From: Methanocaldococcus sp. FS406-22
GTDB taxonomy: Archaea > AGJL01 > Methanococci > Methanococcales > Methanocaldococcaceae
NCBI RefSeq assembly: GCF_000025525.1
Contig: NC_013887.1
Span: 568,729-632,728, forward strand
Length of the DNA: 64,000 nt
Direction: 5' to 3'
A program made the position numbers and the translations under genes. The notes under the pieces are model-generated. The model was not told where the DNA came from, did no database searches, and saw only the letters and a program-made list of their open reading frames with translations. This document shows, piece after piece, positions 55,807 through 64,000 of this stretch; position 1 is the stretch's first letter, and every line of letters starts with the position of its first letter.

Positions 55807-58401
55807 ATGGACAAACCATGGGTAGAGAAGTATAGACCAAAAACATTAGATGATATTGTAGGACAGGATGAAATAGTAAAGAGATTAAAGAAATACGTTG
55901 AAAAAAAGAGTATGCCGCATTTATTATTCAGTGGGCCTCCGGGAGTTGGAAAGTGCTTAACAGGAGATACAAAGGTTATTATAAATGGAGAGATTAGAGA
56001 GATTGGAGAAGTTGTTGAAGAAATAAGCAATGGAAAGTTTGGAGCAACTTTAGTCAATAATATAAAAGTTTTAGGAATTGATGAATATGGAAAAGTTAGA
56101 GAGTTTGATGTGCAGTATGTTTATAAAGACAAAACCAATACCTTAATAAAAATAAAAACTAAAATGGGTAGAGAGTTAAAGGTAACTACCTATCATCCTC
56201 TATTAATAAACAACAAAAATGGAGAAATAAAATGGGAGAAAGCAGAAAATTTAAAGGTTGGAGATAAGTTAGCAACACCAAGATACATATTATTTGAAGA
56301 AACCGAATATAATGAAGAATTAGCAGAGTGGCTTGGATATTTCATAGGAGATGGACATGCAGATAGTAAATATAATAAAATAACTTTCACAAACAGTGAT
56401 GAAAAACTTAGAAGAAGATTTGCTGAACTTACTGAAAAGTTGTTTAAAGATGCAAAAATAAAAGAAAGAATCCATAAAGATAGAACGCCAGATATTTATG
56501 TTAATTCGAAAGAGGCTATAGAATTTATTGATAAACTTGGTTTAAGAGGAAAGAAGGCAGATAAAGTTAGAATTCCAAAAGAAATAATGGGAAGCAATGC
56601 ATTGAAATCATTCTTAAGAGCATACTTCGATTGTGATGGTGGAGTTGAGAAACATTCAGTAGTTCTATCAACTGCAAGTAAAGAGATGGCAGAGGATTTA
56701 GTTTATGCCCTATCAAGGTTTGGGATAATTGCAAAATTAAGGGAAAAAGTAAATAAAAACAATAATAAAACGTATTATCATATAGTCATATCAAACTCTT
56801 CAAACTTAAAGGCATTCTTGGATAACATTGGATTTAGCCAAGAAAGAAAACTTGAAAAGTTATTAGAAATCATAAAAGACGAAAATCCAAACTTAGATGT
56901 TGTAACTATTGACAAAGAGAAAATAAGATATATAAGAGATAGATTAAAGGTCAAATTAACAAGGGATATTGAAAAAGACAATTGGAGCTACAATAAATGT
57001 AAGAAAATTGCATGGGAAGTTTTAAAAGAAATACATTGTAGATTGGAAGAGCTAAAAGAAATTGAAACAGCATTAGAAGGCAGTATATTAATTGATTGGA
57101 ATGAAGTTACAGAAAGAAGAAAAGAAATTGCAGAAAAAACTGGAATAAGAAGTGATAGGATTTTAGAATACATAAAAGGTAAAAGAAAACCAAGTTTAAA
57201 GAACTATATAAAAATCGCCAATGCTCTTGGCAAAAATATTGAAAAAACAATTGATGCAATGAGAATCTTTGCTAAAAAGTATTCAAGCTATGCAGAAATT
57301 GGAAAAATGCTTAATATGTGGAACTCAAGTGTAAGAATTTATTTAGAAACCAATACACAAGAGATTGAAAAACTTGAAGAAATTAGAAAGGTTGAACTTA
57401 AACTTGTAAGAGATATTCTTAATGATGAAAAACTAATGGATAGCATTAACTATGTGTTATTCTTAGCTTCAAATGAAATCTATTGGGATGAAATTGTTGA
57501 AATTGAACAATTGAATGGAGACTTTATAATTTATGACTTGCATGTTCCAAAATACCATAACTTCATTGGTGGCAATCTACCAACTGTATTGCATAATACA
57601 ACCGCTGCTTTGTGTTTAGCAAGAGATTTATTTGGAGAAAACTGGAGAGACAACTTTTTAGAGCTTAACGCGTCAGATGAAAGAGGTATAGATGTTATTA
57701 GGACAAAAGTAAAAGATTTTGCAAGAACTAAGCCAATTGGAGACGTGCCGTTTAAGATTATATTCTTAGATGAAAGTGATGCATTAACTGCAGATGCACA
57801 GAACGCTTTAAGAAGAACAATGGAGAAATATTCAGATGTTTGTAGATTTATCTTGAGTTGCAATTATCCAAGCCGTATTATCCCTCCAATTCAATCAAGA
57901 TGTGCTGTCTTTAGGTTTTCACCATTAAAGAAAGAAGATATTGCTAAAAAGCTAAAAGAGATTGCTGAGAAAGAGGGATTGAATTTAACTGAAAGTGGTT
58001 TAGAGGCTATAATTTATGTCTCTGAAGGAGATATGAGAAAGGCAATAAATGTTTTACAAACAGCAGCAGCTTTAAGTGATGTTATAGATGATGAGATTGT
58101 TTATAAGGTTTCATCAAGAGCAAGACCAGAAGAAGTTAAGAAGATGATGCAATTGGCTTTAGATGGAAAGTTTATAGAGGCAAGGGATTTATTGTATAAG
58201 CTTATGGTTGAGTGGGGAATGAGTGGGGAGGATATATTAAACCAGATGTTTAGGGAAATAAATAGCTTAGATATTGATGAGAGGAAGAAAGTTGAGTTGG
58301 CAGATGCTATTGGTGAAACTGACTTTAGAATAGTTGAAGGGGCTAACGAACGAATTCAATTAAGTGCTTTATTGGCTAAAATGGCGTTAATGGGAAAATA
58401 A
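55807..58401 (+). CDS. rfcS: Replication factor C small subunit with an intein
   Basis: Subunit of the clamp loader that places PCNA on DNA. The host protein (316 residues after splicing) is an AAA+ ATPase: N-terminal WVEKYRPKTLDDIVGQ, Walker A GPPGVGK/TTAA split by the intein, Walker B IIFLDESDALT (DE-S-D variant), arginine-finger box SCNYPSRIIPPIQSRC and the collar domain. Splicing is essential because the intein sits between Lys and Thr of Walker A. M. jannaschii RfcS has three inteins; only one is present here. The gene ends 15 bases inside the convergent P-type ATPase gene. Confidence 0.95.
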   Translation: MDKPWVEKYRPKTLDDIVGQDEIVKRLKKYVEKKSMPHLLFSGPPGVGKCLTGDTKVIINGEIREIGEVVEEISNGKFGATLVNNIKVLGIDEYGKVREFDVQYVYKDKTNTLIKIKTKMGRELKVTTYHPLLINNKNGEIKWEKAENLKVGDKLATPRYILFEETEYNEELAEWLGYFIGDGHADSKYNKITFTNSDEKLRRRFAELTEKLFKDAKIKERIHKDRTPDIYVNSKEAIEFIDKLGLRGKKADKVRIPKEIMGSNALKSFLRAYFDCDGGVEKHSVVLSTASKEMAEDLVYALSRFGIIAKLREKVNKNNNKTYYHIVISNSSNLKAFLDNIGFSQERKLEKLLEIIKDENPNLDVVTIDKEKIRYIRDRLKVKLTRDIEKDNWSYNKCKKIAWEVLKEIHCRLEELKEIETALEGSILIDWNEVTERRKEIAEKTGIRSDRILEYIKGKRKPSLKNYIKIANALGKNIEKTIDAMRIFAKKYSSYAEIGKMLNMWNSSVRIYLETNTQEIEKLEEIRKVELKLVRDILNDEKLMDSINYVLFLASNEIYWDEIVEIEQLNGDFIIYDLHVPKYHNFIGGNLPTVLHNTTAALCLARDLFGENWRDNFLELNASDERGIDVIRTKVKDFARTKPIGDVPFKIIFLDESDALTADAQNALRRTMEKYSDVCRFILSCNYPSRIIPPIQSRCAVFRFSPLKKEDIAKKLKEIAEKEGLNLTESGLEAIIYVSEGDMRKAINVLQTAAALSDVIDDEIVYKVSSRARPEEVKKMMQLALDGKFIEARDLLYKLMVEWGMSGEDILNQMFREINSLDIDERKKVELADAIGETDFRIVEGANERIQLSALLAKMALMGK
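55954..57597 (+). mobile_element. RfcS intein with LAGLIDADG homing endonuclease (548 residues)
   Basis: The left junction is GVGK/CLTGDTKVI, and the right is LPTVLHN/TTAAL, so it starts with Cys, ends His-Asn and is followed by Thr. Block B is TTYHPLLIN. The two endonuclease motifs are LGYFIGDGHAD and LRAYFDCDGGVE, each with its aspartate, so the enzyme may still be active. A helical insert (about residues 330-490) between the endonuclease and the C-terminal splicing block may be a DNA-recognition or HTH region (KIANALGKNIEKTIDAM). Confidence 0.95.
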
Positions 58402-61014
58402 TTTAACCTTCTTTTTCATGAATAATTTTATTATTTCCATAAAGATAGATGTTGAAAATGCTCCCACTAAACAAATAATCCATTCTTTTAAATTTAAAGG
58501 AGCAAATTCAAAAACCTCTTGTAGAAAGGGAATATATATAACACATAATGTTGTTAAAGCAATAATTATAGATGATAATATTAGCAATTTATTTTCAAAA
58601 ATACCGATTTTGAATATGGATTCCTCTAAAGACCTGAAGTTGAAGGTATTAAATACTACCATGCCCGCTATAGTTACAAAAACCATTGTCCTTGCTTTTT
58701 CTATATTGTCTGTTGGATTAGATATAATGAATATCAAAAAAGCCACTGTTGCCATGAATAGAGCCAAACTAAAAACTAAAATGGAATTTCTCCTTGTTAA
58801 TATTCCCCTCCTCACTTTTCTTGGTGGTTTGTTCATAATATCTTCTCTTGCAGGGTCTAAACCTAATGCTATTGCAGGCATTTCCTCATCAAACATATTT
58901 ATGAACAAAATTTGTAATGGTAATAATGGCAAAAATTCAAATCCTAACAAAATTATGCCTAATCCTATAAGGATTACTTCTGTGAAGTTCCTTGAGATAA
59001 GATAGCAAGTGAATTTTTCAATATTTTCATATATTGCCCTACCATTTTTAATTGCTTCAACTATTGTAGCAAAGTTATCATCTTGCAAAATCATGTCGCT
59101 TGCTTCTCTCGCCACATCAGTTCCTTTAATGCCCATTGCTATACCAATATCCGCATTCTTTAATGCGGGGGCATCATTAACACCATCTCCCGTCATTGCC
59201 ACTATATGCCCCTTCTTCTTTAATGCATTGACAATTCTCAACTTTTGCTCTGGAACTACTCTTGCATAGACAATAATATCTTCAACAATACTCTTTAATT
59301 CCTCATCACTTAGCCTATCTAATTCACTTCCAGTCATAACACCTTTTTCTAAAAATTTTTTAAGTTTTTTATTATTTATTGTTTTTTTATTCTCTTCAAA
59401 TAGTCCAATTTTCTTTGCTATTGCTTTTGCCGTCTCTTCGTTATCTCCAGTAACCATAATAACCCTTATCTTTCCCCTCTTACATGCTTCTATTGCTTCT
59501 TTTACACCCTCCCTTGGCGGGTCTATCATAGCAATTAAGCCTAAAAAAACTAAATTTTCTTCAATATTCTTTGGAGTTATTTCAGATGCTTCTTTATATG
59601 CAACACCAAGAACACGAAATGCAGAGCTTGCAAAATCTTTATTTATTTTCAATATCTTTGCTTTTTCATCCTCATTAATTTCCTCTATTCTATCTTTTTT
59701 CTTTATGAATTTGCATTTTTTTAAAATAACCTCTGGAGCCCCTTTTGAGAAAATTAAAAGTTTCCCATCTTTTTTATGTATGGTTGTCATCATCTTCCTT
59801 TCAGAGGTAAAGATAACCTCCCCTACTCTTGGATATTCTTTTTCCAAATCTTCCTTCCATAAATTTGCCTTTGTTGCTACAACAATTAATGCCCCTTCTG
59901 TTGGGTCTCCAATAATCCCCCACTTTCCCTCCTTTTCTTCAAGAACAGAATTATTACATAAAGCAACCGCTTTTAACAACAAAATTAAATTTTCCTCTTT
60001 ATTAATATCAACTTCCTCCCCATTATAAAGAAATTTCCCTTTTGGCTCATAACCAACTCCAGTTACATCGAAAATCTTGTCATCAACAAAAATCTTCTCA
60101 ACTGTCATCTCATTTTTTGTTATTGTGCCAGTTTTGTCCGCGCAAATTACTGTTACTGAGCCAAGAGTCTCAACTGCAAGTAATTTTCTTATTATAGCGT
60201 TTTGCTTTGCCATGCGGTGCATGCCAATGGATAAAGTTAAAGTTAAAGCCAATGGCAATCCTTCAGGGACAGCAGCAACTGCCAACGCTAAAGCAACTAC
60301 TAAAATCTCAACTACTGGAATTCCTTTAACAACTCCAAAAATGAATATAATCGCACAAGCAATTAAGGCTATTAATGCTAAAATCTTTCCTAACTTTGTT
60401 ATTTTTTCTTGTAGTGGTGTTTTTTCTTCTATATCTTGAATCATTCCTGCTATCTTTCCCAATTTTGTATTCATGCCTGTTGCCACTACTATAGCTTTAC
60501 ACTTTCCATGAACTATCTGTGTCCCTGCAAAAATTAAATCTCCTTTCTTCTTCTCTATTGCTTTACTTTCTCCAGTTAGAATTGATTCATCAACTTTTAA
60601 ATTAATTGCTTCAGTAACCTCTGCATCTGCGGGGATTTTATCTCCCATTTCCAAAATTAGTAAATCTCCTGGAACCACTTCTCTACTTGGAATTTTTCTT
60701 ACCTTCCCATCTCTTATAACTCTTGTTGTTGGTTGGACAATTTTTTTCAATGATTCCATTGCACTCTCTGCTTTATACTCTTGAATAAACCCTAAAAATA
60801 TAATAAAAAATAGAAGAAAAATGATAACCCAAAAATTTAAAACCTCTCCAATAAAAAATGATATAATAGATGCTGCAAAGAGAATCCAAACTAAAATATT
60901 GGAAAACTGTCTCAATAAAATTTTAGCCCATGTAACTTTTTTCTTTTCTTTAAGTTCATTGTATCCATATTTTTTTATTCTTTCCTCTACTTCAAGATTT
61001 GATAAACCAATCAT
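58387..61014 (-). CDS. P-type cation-transporting ATPase (P2 type)
   Basis: An 875-residue pump. Motifs in order: TGES in the actuator domain, PEGLPLALTLTLS in M4, the phosphorylated DKTGTITKNEMT, KGAPE in the nucleotide domain, TGDN and MTGDGVNDAPALKNADIGIAMG. M5 has SRNFTEV. M6 reads INMFDEEMPAIALGLDP, where Ca2+ pumps have N-LVTD; the two acidic residues are shifted, so the ion (Ca2+, H+ or other) is not certain. GTGAT precedes ATG 61014. The gene ends 15 bases into rfcS on the other strand. Confidence 0.88.
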   Translation of the reverse strand: MIGLSNLEVEERIKKYGYNELKEKKKVTWAKILLRQFSNILVWILFAASIISFFIGEVLNFWVIIFLLFFIIFLGFIQEYKAESAMESLKKIVQPTTRVIRDGKVRKIPSREVVPGDLLILEMGDKIPADAEVTEAINLKVDESILTGESKAIEKKKGDLIFAGTQIVHGKCKAIVVATGMNTKLGKIAGMIQDIEEKTPLQEKITKLGKILALIALIACAIIFIFGVVKGIPVVEILVVALALAVAAVPEGLPLALTLTLSIGMHRMAKQNAIIRKLLAVETLGSVTVICADKTGTITKNEMTVEKIFVDDKIFDVTGVGYEPKGKFLYNGEEVDINKEENLILLLKAVALCNNSVLEEKEGKWGIIGDPTEGALIVVATKANLWKEDLEKEYPRVGEVIFTSERKMMTTIHKKDGKLLIFSKGAPEVILKKCKFIKKKDRIEEINEDEKAKILKINKDFASSAFRVLGVAYKEASEITPKNIEENLVFLGLIAMIDPPREGVKEAIEACKRGKIRVIMVTGDNEETAKAIAKKIGLFEENKKTINNKKLKKFLEKGVMTGSELDRLSDEELKSIVEDIIVYARVVPEQKLRIVNALKKKGHIVAMTGDGVNDAPALKNADIGIAMGIKGTDVAREASDMILQDDNFATIVEAIKNGRAIYENIEKFTCYLISRNFTEVILIGLGIILLGFEFLPLLPLQILFINMFDEEMPAIALGLDPAREDIMNKPPRKVRRGILTRRNSILVFSLALFMATVAFLIFIISNPTDNIEKARTMVFVTIAGMVVFNTFNFRSLEESIFKIGIFENKLLILSSIIIALTTLCVIYIPFLQEVFEFAPLNLKEWIICLVGAFSTSIFMEIIKLFMKKKVKLFSH

Positions 61015-61135
61015 TAATATCACTTAGATAAGTATATGGTAAATGTTATATAATTCACAACGTATAAACCTTTTTTTAACATCATATCATATTATGAATA
61101 AAGATTATTTTAGACATAAAAAGTAGGAGATAGCT
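61015..61135. promoter_or_regulatory. Divergent promoter region of the P-type ATPase and cfbB
   Basis: For the ATPase a TATA-like AATTATATAAC (minus strand, 61045-61055) would start transcription near 61025. For cfbB, ACGTATAAACC near 61060-61070 is a possible box, and GGAGAT lies a few bases before ATG 61136. These are matches by eye only. Confidence 0.4.
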
Positions 61136-62461
61136 ATGAAAAGGGTTGTGCTTGCCGGAACATCAAGTGAAGTTGGAAAAACAGTTATTTCCACTGGAAT
61201 TATGAAAGCTTTGTCAAAAAAATATAACGTCCAAGGATATAAAGTTGGGCCTGACTACATAGACCCAACCTATCACACAATAGCCACTGGAAATAAATCA
61301 AGGAATTTAGATTCTTTTTTTATGAATAAAGAGCAAATAAAATATCTTTTTCAAAAACATTCAAAAGATAAGGATATAAGCATCATTGAAGGAGTTAGAG
61401 GGCTTTATGAGGGAATATCTGCAATAGATGATATTGGCAGTACAGCAAGTGTTGCCAAGGCATTAGATGCTCCAATAATCTTACTTGTAAATGCAAAGAG
61501 TTTAACAAGAAGTGCCATAGCAATAATAAAAGGCTTTATGAGTTTTGATAATGTGAAAATTAGGGGAGTTATTTTCAATTTTGTTAGGAGTGAGAAACAT
61601 ATAAAAAAGCTAAAGGAGGCAATGAGTTATTATCTTCCAGATGTTGAGATTATTGGTTTCATCCCAAGGAATGAAGATTTTAAAGTTGAAGGAAGGCATC
61701 TTGGCTTAGTTCCAACACCAGAAAACTTGGAGGAGATAAAGAATAAGGTAAAGCTATGGGGAAAGTTGGTTGAGGAGTATTTAGATTTGGATAAGATTGT
61801 GGAAATAGCTGATGAGGATTTTGAAGAAATTGATGATGTCTTTTTATGGGAAGTTAATGAAAATTATAGAAAAATAGCTGTTGCCTATGATGAAGCATTC
61901 AACTTTTACTACTGGGACAACTTTGATGCTTTAAAAGAAAATAAAGCTAAGATAGAGTTTTTCAGCCCATTAAAGGATAGTGAAGTTCCGGATGCAGATA
62001 TCTTATATATTGGGGGAGGTTATCCAGAGCTGTTTAAAGAGGAGTTGAGCAAAAATAAAGAGATGATTGAGAGCATTAGAGAGTTTGACGGCTATATTTA
62101 TGGAGAATGTGGAGGATTAATGTATTTAACAAAATCAATTGACAATGTGCCAATGGTTGGTTTGCTAAACTGCTCTGCAGTTATGACAAAGTATGTCCAA
62201 GGGCTTAGTTATGTTAAGGCAGAGTTTTTAGAAAACTGCCTAATTGGAAGGAAGGGATTGAAGTTTAAAGGGCATGAATTCCATTACTCAAAGATTGTTA
62301 ATATAAATGAAGAGAGATTTGCCTATAAAATAGAACGGGGGAGGGGAATTATTAACAACTTAGATGGAATTTTCAATGGCAGAGTTTTAGCTGGATATTT
62401 GCACAATCATGCTGTAGCTAATCCTTATTTTGCTTCATCTATGGTTAATTTTGGTGAATAA
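61136..62461 (+). CDS. cfbB: Ni-sirohydrochlorin a,c-diamide synthase CfbB
   Basis: Amidates the a and c acetate side chains of Ni-sirohydrochlorin in coenzyme F430 synthesis; it is homologous to cobyrinate a,c-diamide synthase CbiA. The N-terminal dethiobiotin-synthetase-like domain has the P-loop [17 protein letters not shown] and [12 protein letters not shown]. The C-terminal class I glutaminase domain has the nucleophile Cys in [10 protein letters not shown] and the final His in HEFHYSK. Length 441 is normal. TAGGAGATAGCT precedes ATG 61136. It lies near cfbD. Confidence 0.92.
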   Translation: MKRVVLAGTSSEVGKTVISTGIMKALSKKYNVQGYKVGPDYIDPTYHTIATGNKSRNLDSFFMNKEQIKYLFQKHSKDKDISIIEGVRGLYEGISAIDDIGSTASVAKALDAPIILLVNAKSLTRSAIAIIKGFMSFDNVKIRGVIFNFVRSEKHIKKLKEAMSYYLPDVEIIGFIPRNEDFKVEGRHLGLVPTPENLEEIKNKVKLWGKLVEEYLDLDKIVEIADEDFEEIDDVFLWEVNENYRKIAVAYDEAFNFYYWDNFDALKENKAKIEFFSPLKDSEVPDADILYIGGGYPELFKEELSKNKEMIESIREFDGYIYGECGGLMYLTKSIDNVPMVGLLNCSAVMTKYVQGLSYVKAEFLENCLIGRKGLKFKGHEFHYSKIVNINEERFAYKIERGRGIINNLDGIFNGRVLAGYLHNHAVANPYFASSMVNFGE

Positions 62462-62474
62462 TGGAGGGATTTGA

Positions 62475-63476
62475 ATGAGAAAGTTTATAATTTGGACATT
62501 TTTAGAGATTATCTCATTATTTTTTGGATTATTTTCATTTGTATTGATTATTTTTGGATTTTCTCTATCTTTAGGATTTGGAAATGAGTATATTAGCAAA
62601 TTTTTAGGAAATCCAAAAGATATTGATAGTATTTTAATAAATGCGGGAGTAGGGTTGGCCACTGCTTCGATGATGGTGTATGTTGCGTTACAAGTTAGAG
62701 AAATTAGGAAAGATAGAGATTTATCATTAAGAAAAGAACATACTGAAGAGTTGAGAAAAAAGGTTGTGATACCATGGATTGAAGAGTTAAAGAAAATATC
62801 AGAACCTAAAAAAGAATACCCTCCATGGCCTTTTCATTATTTAATTCATTCAATATATATGGGGCAAAGTTTAGCTATTGAAAGAAAAGAAGAGATACTT
62901 TTTAATGATTTTTTAGAAAATCATGCCTCTGAAGAATTAATAATTTCTCATAAAAAATTTAAAGAATCATGTAAAATACTATATGAGCTAACTGAAGAAC
63001 TAAAAAATAAAGTTGAAAATTTTCTTAAAGAAAACGGAATTGAACTTTTACATTATAGAAAAATAAATAACATGATAAAATCTAAAGAAATTGAAAATAA
63101 ACATCATGGAGTTTTCTATAAGGATGCAACCTTAGAGTTCTTTTTAGATAACTTAATAAGAGAGAGTAATGGAAAGGTAGAGTTTTCAGATGGTGGAAAG
63201 CATGGTAATTATCAAACATTAGGATTTTATTGTAAAAATAGCAAACCTGGAGGATACATACATCCAAATATAACAGAAGAAACAAAACAATATGTCAAAA
63301 CTACAATTGAAAATCTATTAAAAGAAGCAAAAGAGAAATTTAAAGATGATATTAAAGAAATCCATAGGCTAATAGATGAAATCAATAAAAACAAAGAAAT
63401 TATGCTTAAAGAGTTGGAGAAATTCAAATATAAAAGAATTTACGATGGAGATTGTGAATTTATAAAATACCCTTAA
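62475..63476 (+). CDS. Membrane-anchored protein of unknown function
   Basis: A 333-residue protein. Two hydrophobic helices (IISLFFGLFSFVLIIFGFSL near residue 13 and GVGLATASMMVYVALQVREI near residue 58) are followed by a long charged helical domain (KKVVIPWIEELKKI onward) ending in a coiled-coil-like segment (RLIDEINKNKEIMLKELEKF). I recognise no family. Its start follows cfbB by 13 bases, with GGAGGGATTTGA upstream, so it may be co-transcribed. Confidence 0.7.
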   Translation: MRKFIIWTFLEIISLFFGLFSFVLIIFGFSLSLGFGNEYISKFLGNPKDIDSILINAGVGLATASMMVYVALQVREIRKDRDLSLRKEHTEELRKKVVIPWIEELKKISEPKKEYPPWPFHYLIHSIYMGQSLAIERKEEILFNDFLENHASEELIISHKKFKESCKILYELTEELKNKVENFLKENGIELLHYRKINNMIKSKEIENKHHGVFYKDATLEFFLDNLIRESNGKVEFSDGGKHGNYQTLGFYCKNSKPGGYIHPNITEETKQYVKTTIENLLKEAKEKFKDDIKEIHRLIDEINKNKEIMLKELEKFKYKRIYDGDCEFIKYP

Positions 63477-63479
63477 ACT

Positions 63480-63510
63480 ATTTATATAAAGCTAAGCATA
63501 ATAATTCATA
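63480..63510 (+). promoter_or_regulatory. TATA-box promoter of the HTH-PhoU-like gene
   Basis: CTATTTATATAAAG at 63477-63490 is a clear archaeal TATA box. The start of transcription is expected about 25 bases on, near 63509, so ATG 63515 would have a very short leader. Confidence 0.55.
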
Positions 63511-63514
63511 AAAT

Positions 63515-64000
63515 ATGAATTTATGGGATAATATGTTGAGAGGTAAAGAGGCCACATTAGCTGGGATAATAAGGGTTATCATTGAAGAAGAACCAGAGAC
63601 ACAAGATGAAATAGCTGAAAAGCTTGGAATTAGTAGGAGATATGTTGCTAAGCTTTTAAAGCCGTTGATTGATGAGAAGATTGTTAAACATCCTTATGTT
63701 GTGGATATGAGCAAACTGCACAAGATAAACCTACAGTTTGATGAAAATCTTTTAATGAAGGAGATAAAAACAACCTTGGAAAAGATGGAGATAACTCTTT
63801 TAAATAACTTGGACTTGGTTTATACTGCTTTAAAAAATAACGATAAAAAATTGGCTGAGGATATAATTATCAAAGACTATGCGTTAAATAAAATGGAGGA
63901 AGAAATTAGAATGCTCTTAGGGATGAATGCCTTAAAATACTTGCCTGGAGCTTATGCAAATGCCTTTGCCACTATAGCTTCAAACCTTGAAAGATTGGGA
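63515..64000 (+). CDS. HTH-PhoU-like transcriptional regulator (incomplete, runs off the window)
   Basis: The first 162 codons of a gene that continues past the end. Residues 15-70 form a winged helix-turn-helix (ETQDEIAEKLGISRRYVAKLLKPLIDEKI). From about residue 75, helices with a PhoU-like pattern follow (KTTLEKMEITLLNNLDLVY; ALNKMEEEIRMLLG), as in archaeal PhoU-type regulators of phosphate or other ion uptake. ATG 63515 is the first codon after the TATA box; ATG 63533 behind GGGATA is an alternative. Confidence 0.75.
   Translation, partial: MNLWDNMLRGKEATLAGIIRVIIEEEPETQDEIAEKLGISRRYVAKLLKPLIDEKIVKHPYVVDMSKLHKINLQFDENLLMKEIKTTLEKMEITLLNNLDLVYTALKNNDKKLAEDIIIKDYALNKMEEEIRMLLGMNALKYLPGAYANAFATIASNLERLG

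Overview
This window comes from a hyperthermophilic hydrogenotrophic methanogen of the genus Methanocaldococcus. It is close to M. jannaschii but not identical to it. The evidence is a very AT-rich sequence, archaeal Shine-Dalgarno sites (GGTGAT, GGTGG, GGGGAT) with frequent TTG/GTG starts, and a set of diagnostic genes: SepRS, CofH, beta-RFAP synthase, L-sulfolactate dehydrogenase, CfbB and CfbD of coenzyme F430 synthesis, archaeal shikimate kinase, RfcS, FEN-1, archaeal Hfq and the homodimeric-type EndA. RfcS carries one intein here (M. jannaschii RfcS is known to have three), and TopA carries an intein that I do not know from M. jannaschii.

Layout. 1-2796: end of a type III-A CRISPR effector operon (csm4 C-terminus, csm5, csx1). 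2982-9781: UPF0210 protein, a PD-(D/E)XK nuclease, MobA, a frameshifted OLD-type ATPase/TOPRIM nuclease and an AtwA-like tandem ABC ATPase. 10031-10754: a CRISPR array of 11 repeats, read on the minus strand, with its probable leader at 10755-11160. 11225-22159: pdxT, then a long minus-strand run (sepS, AAA ATPase, two unknowns including a U32-like protein, FAH-family protein, hpt, OB-fold protein, RlmI-like methyltransferase, topA with a mini-intein). 22407-32795: a surface-glycan cluster (DPM-like GT2, GT4, GT2, two large GT-C-like membrane proteins, a flippase, and manC on the other strand). The first two glycosyltransferases are each broken by one base.

33523-35528: a metallophosphoesterase gene cut in two by a TnpB-only IS200/IS605-type element of about 1.48 kb. 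Both halves of the host gene can be read, so the element's ends, its right-end hairpin, its omega-RNA region and its predicted guide can all be placed. 35549-54620 is almost entirely minus strand: fen, a CobN/BchH-like chelatase, shikimate kinase, a thermonuclease lipoprotein, cobS, HAD phosphatase, hfq, a HhH uracil-DNA glycosylase, a PUA protein, cofH, hisI, HerA-like ATPase, TPR protein, beta-RFAP synthase, CBS protein, comC and endA. Several 3' ends here carry a recurrent family of hairpins with a conserved apex and changing stems. 54730-64000: cfbD, rfcS with a homing-endonuclease intein in its Walker A motif, a P-type ATPase, cfbB, an unknown membrane protein, and the start of an HTH-PhoU-like regulator.

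No rRNA or tRNA gene was recognised. The most distinctive items are the resolvable TnpB insertion with its predicted guide against the empty allele, the endonuclease-free intein beside the catalytic tyrosine of TopA, three one-base frameshifts in homopolymers, and the covarying 3'-end hairpin family.
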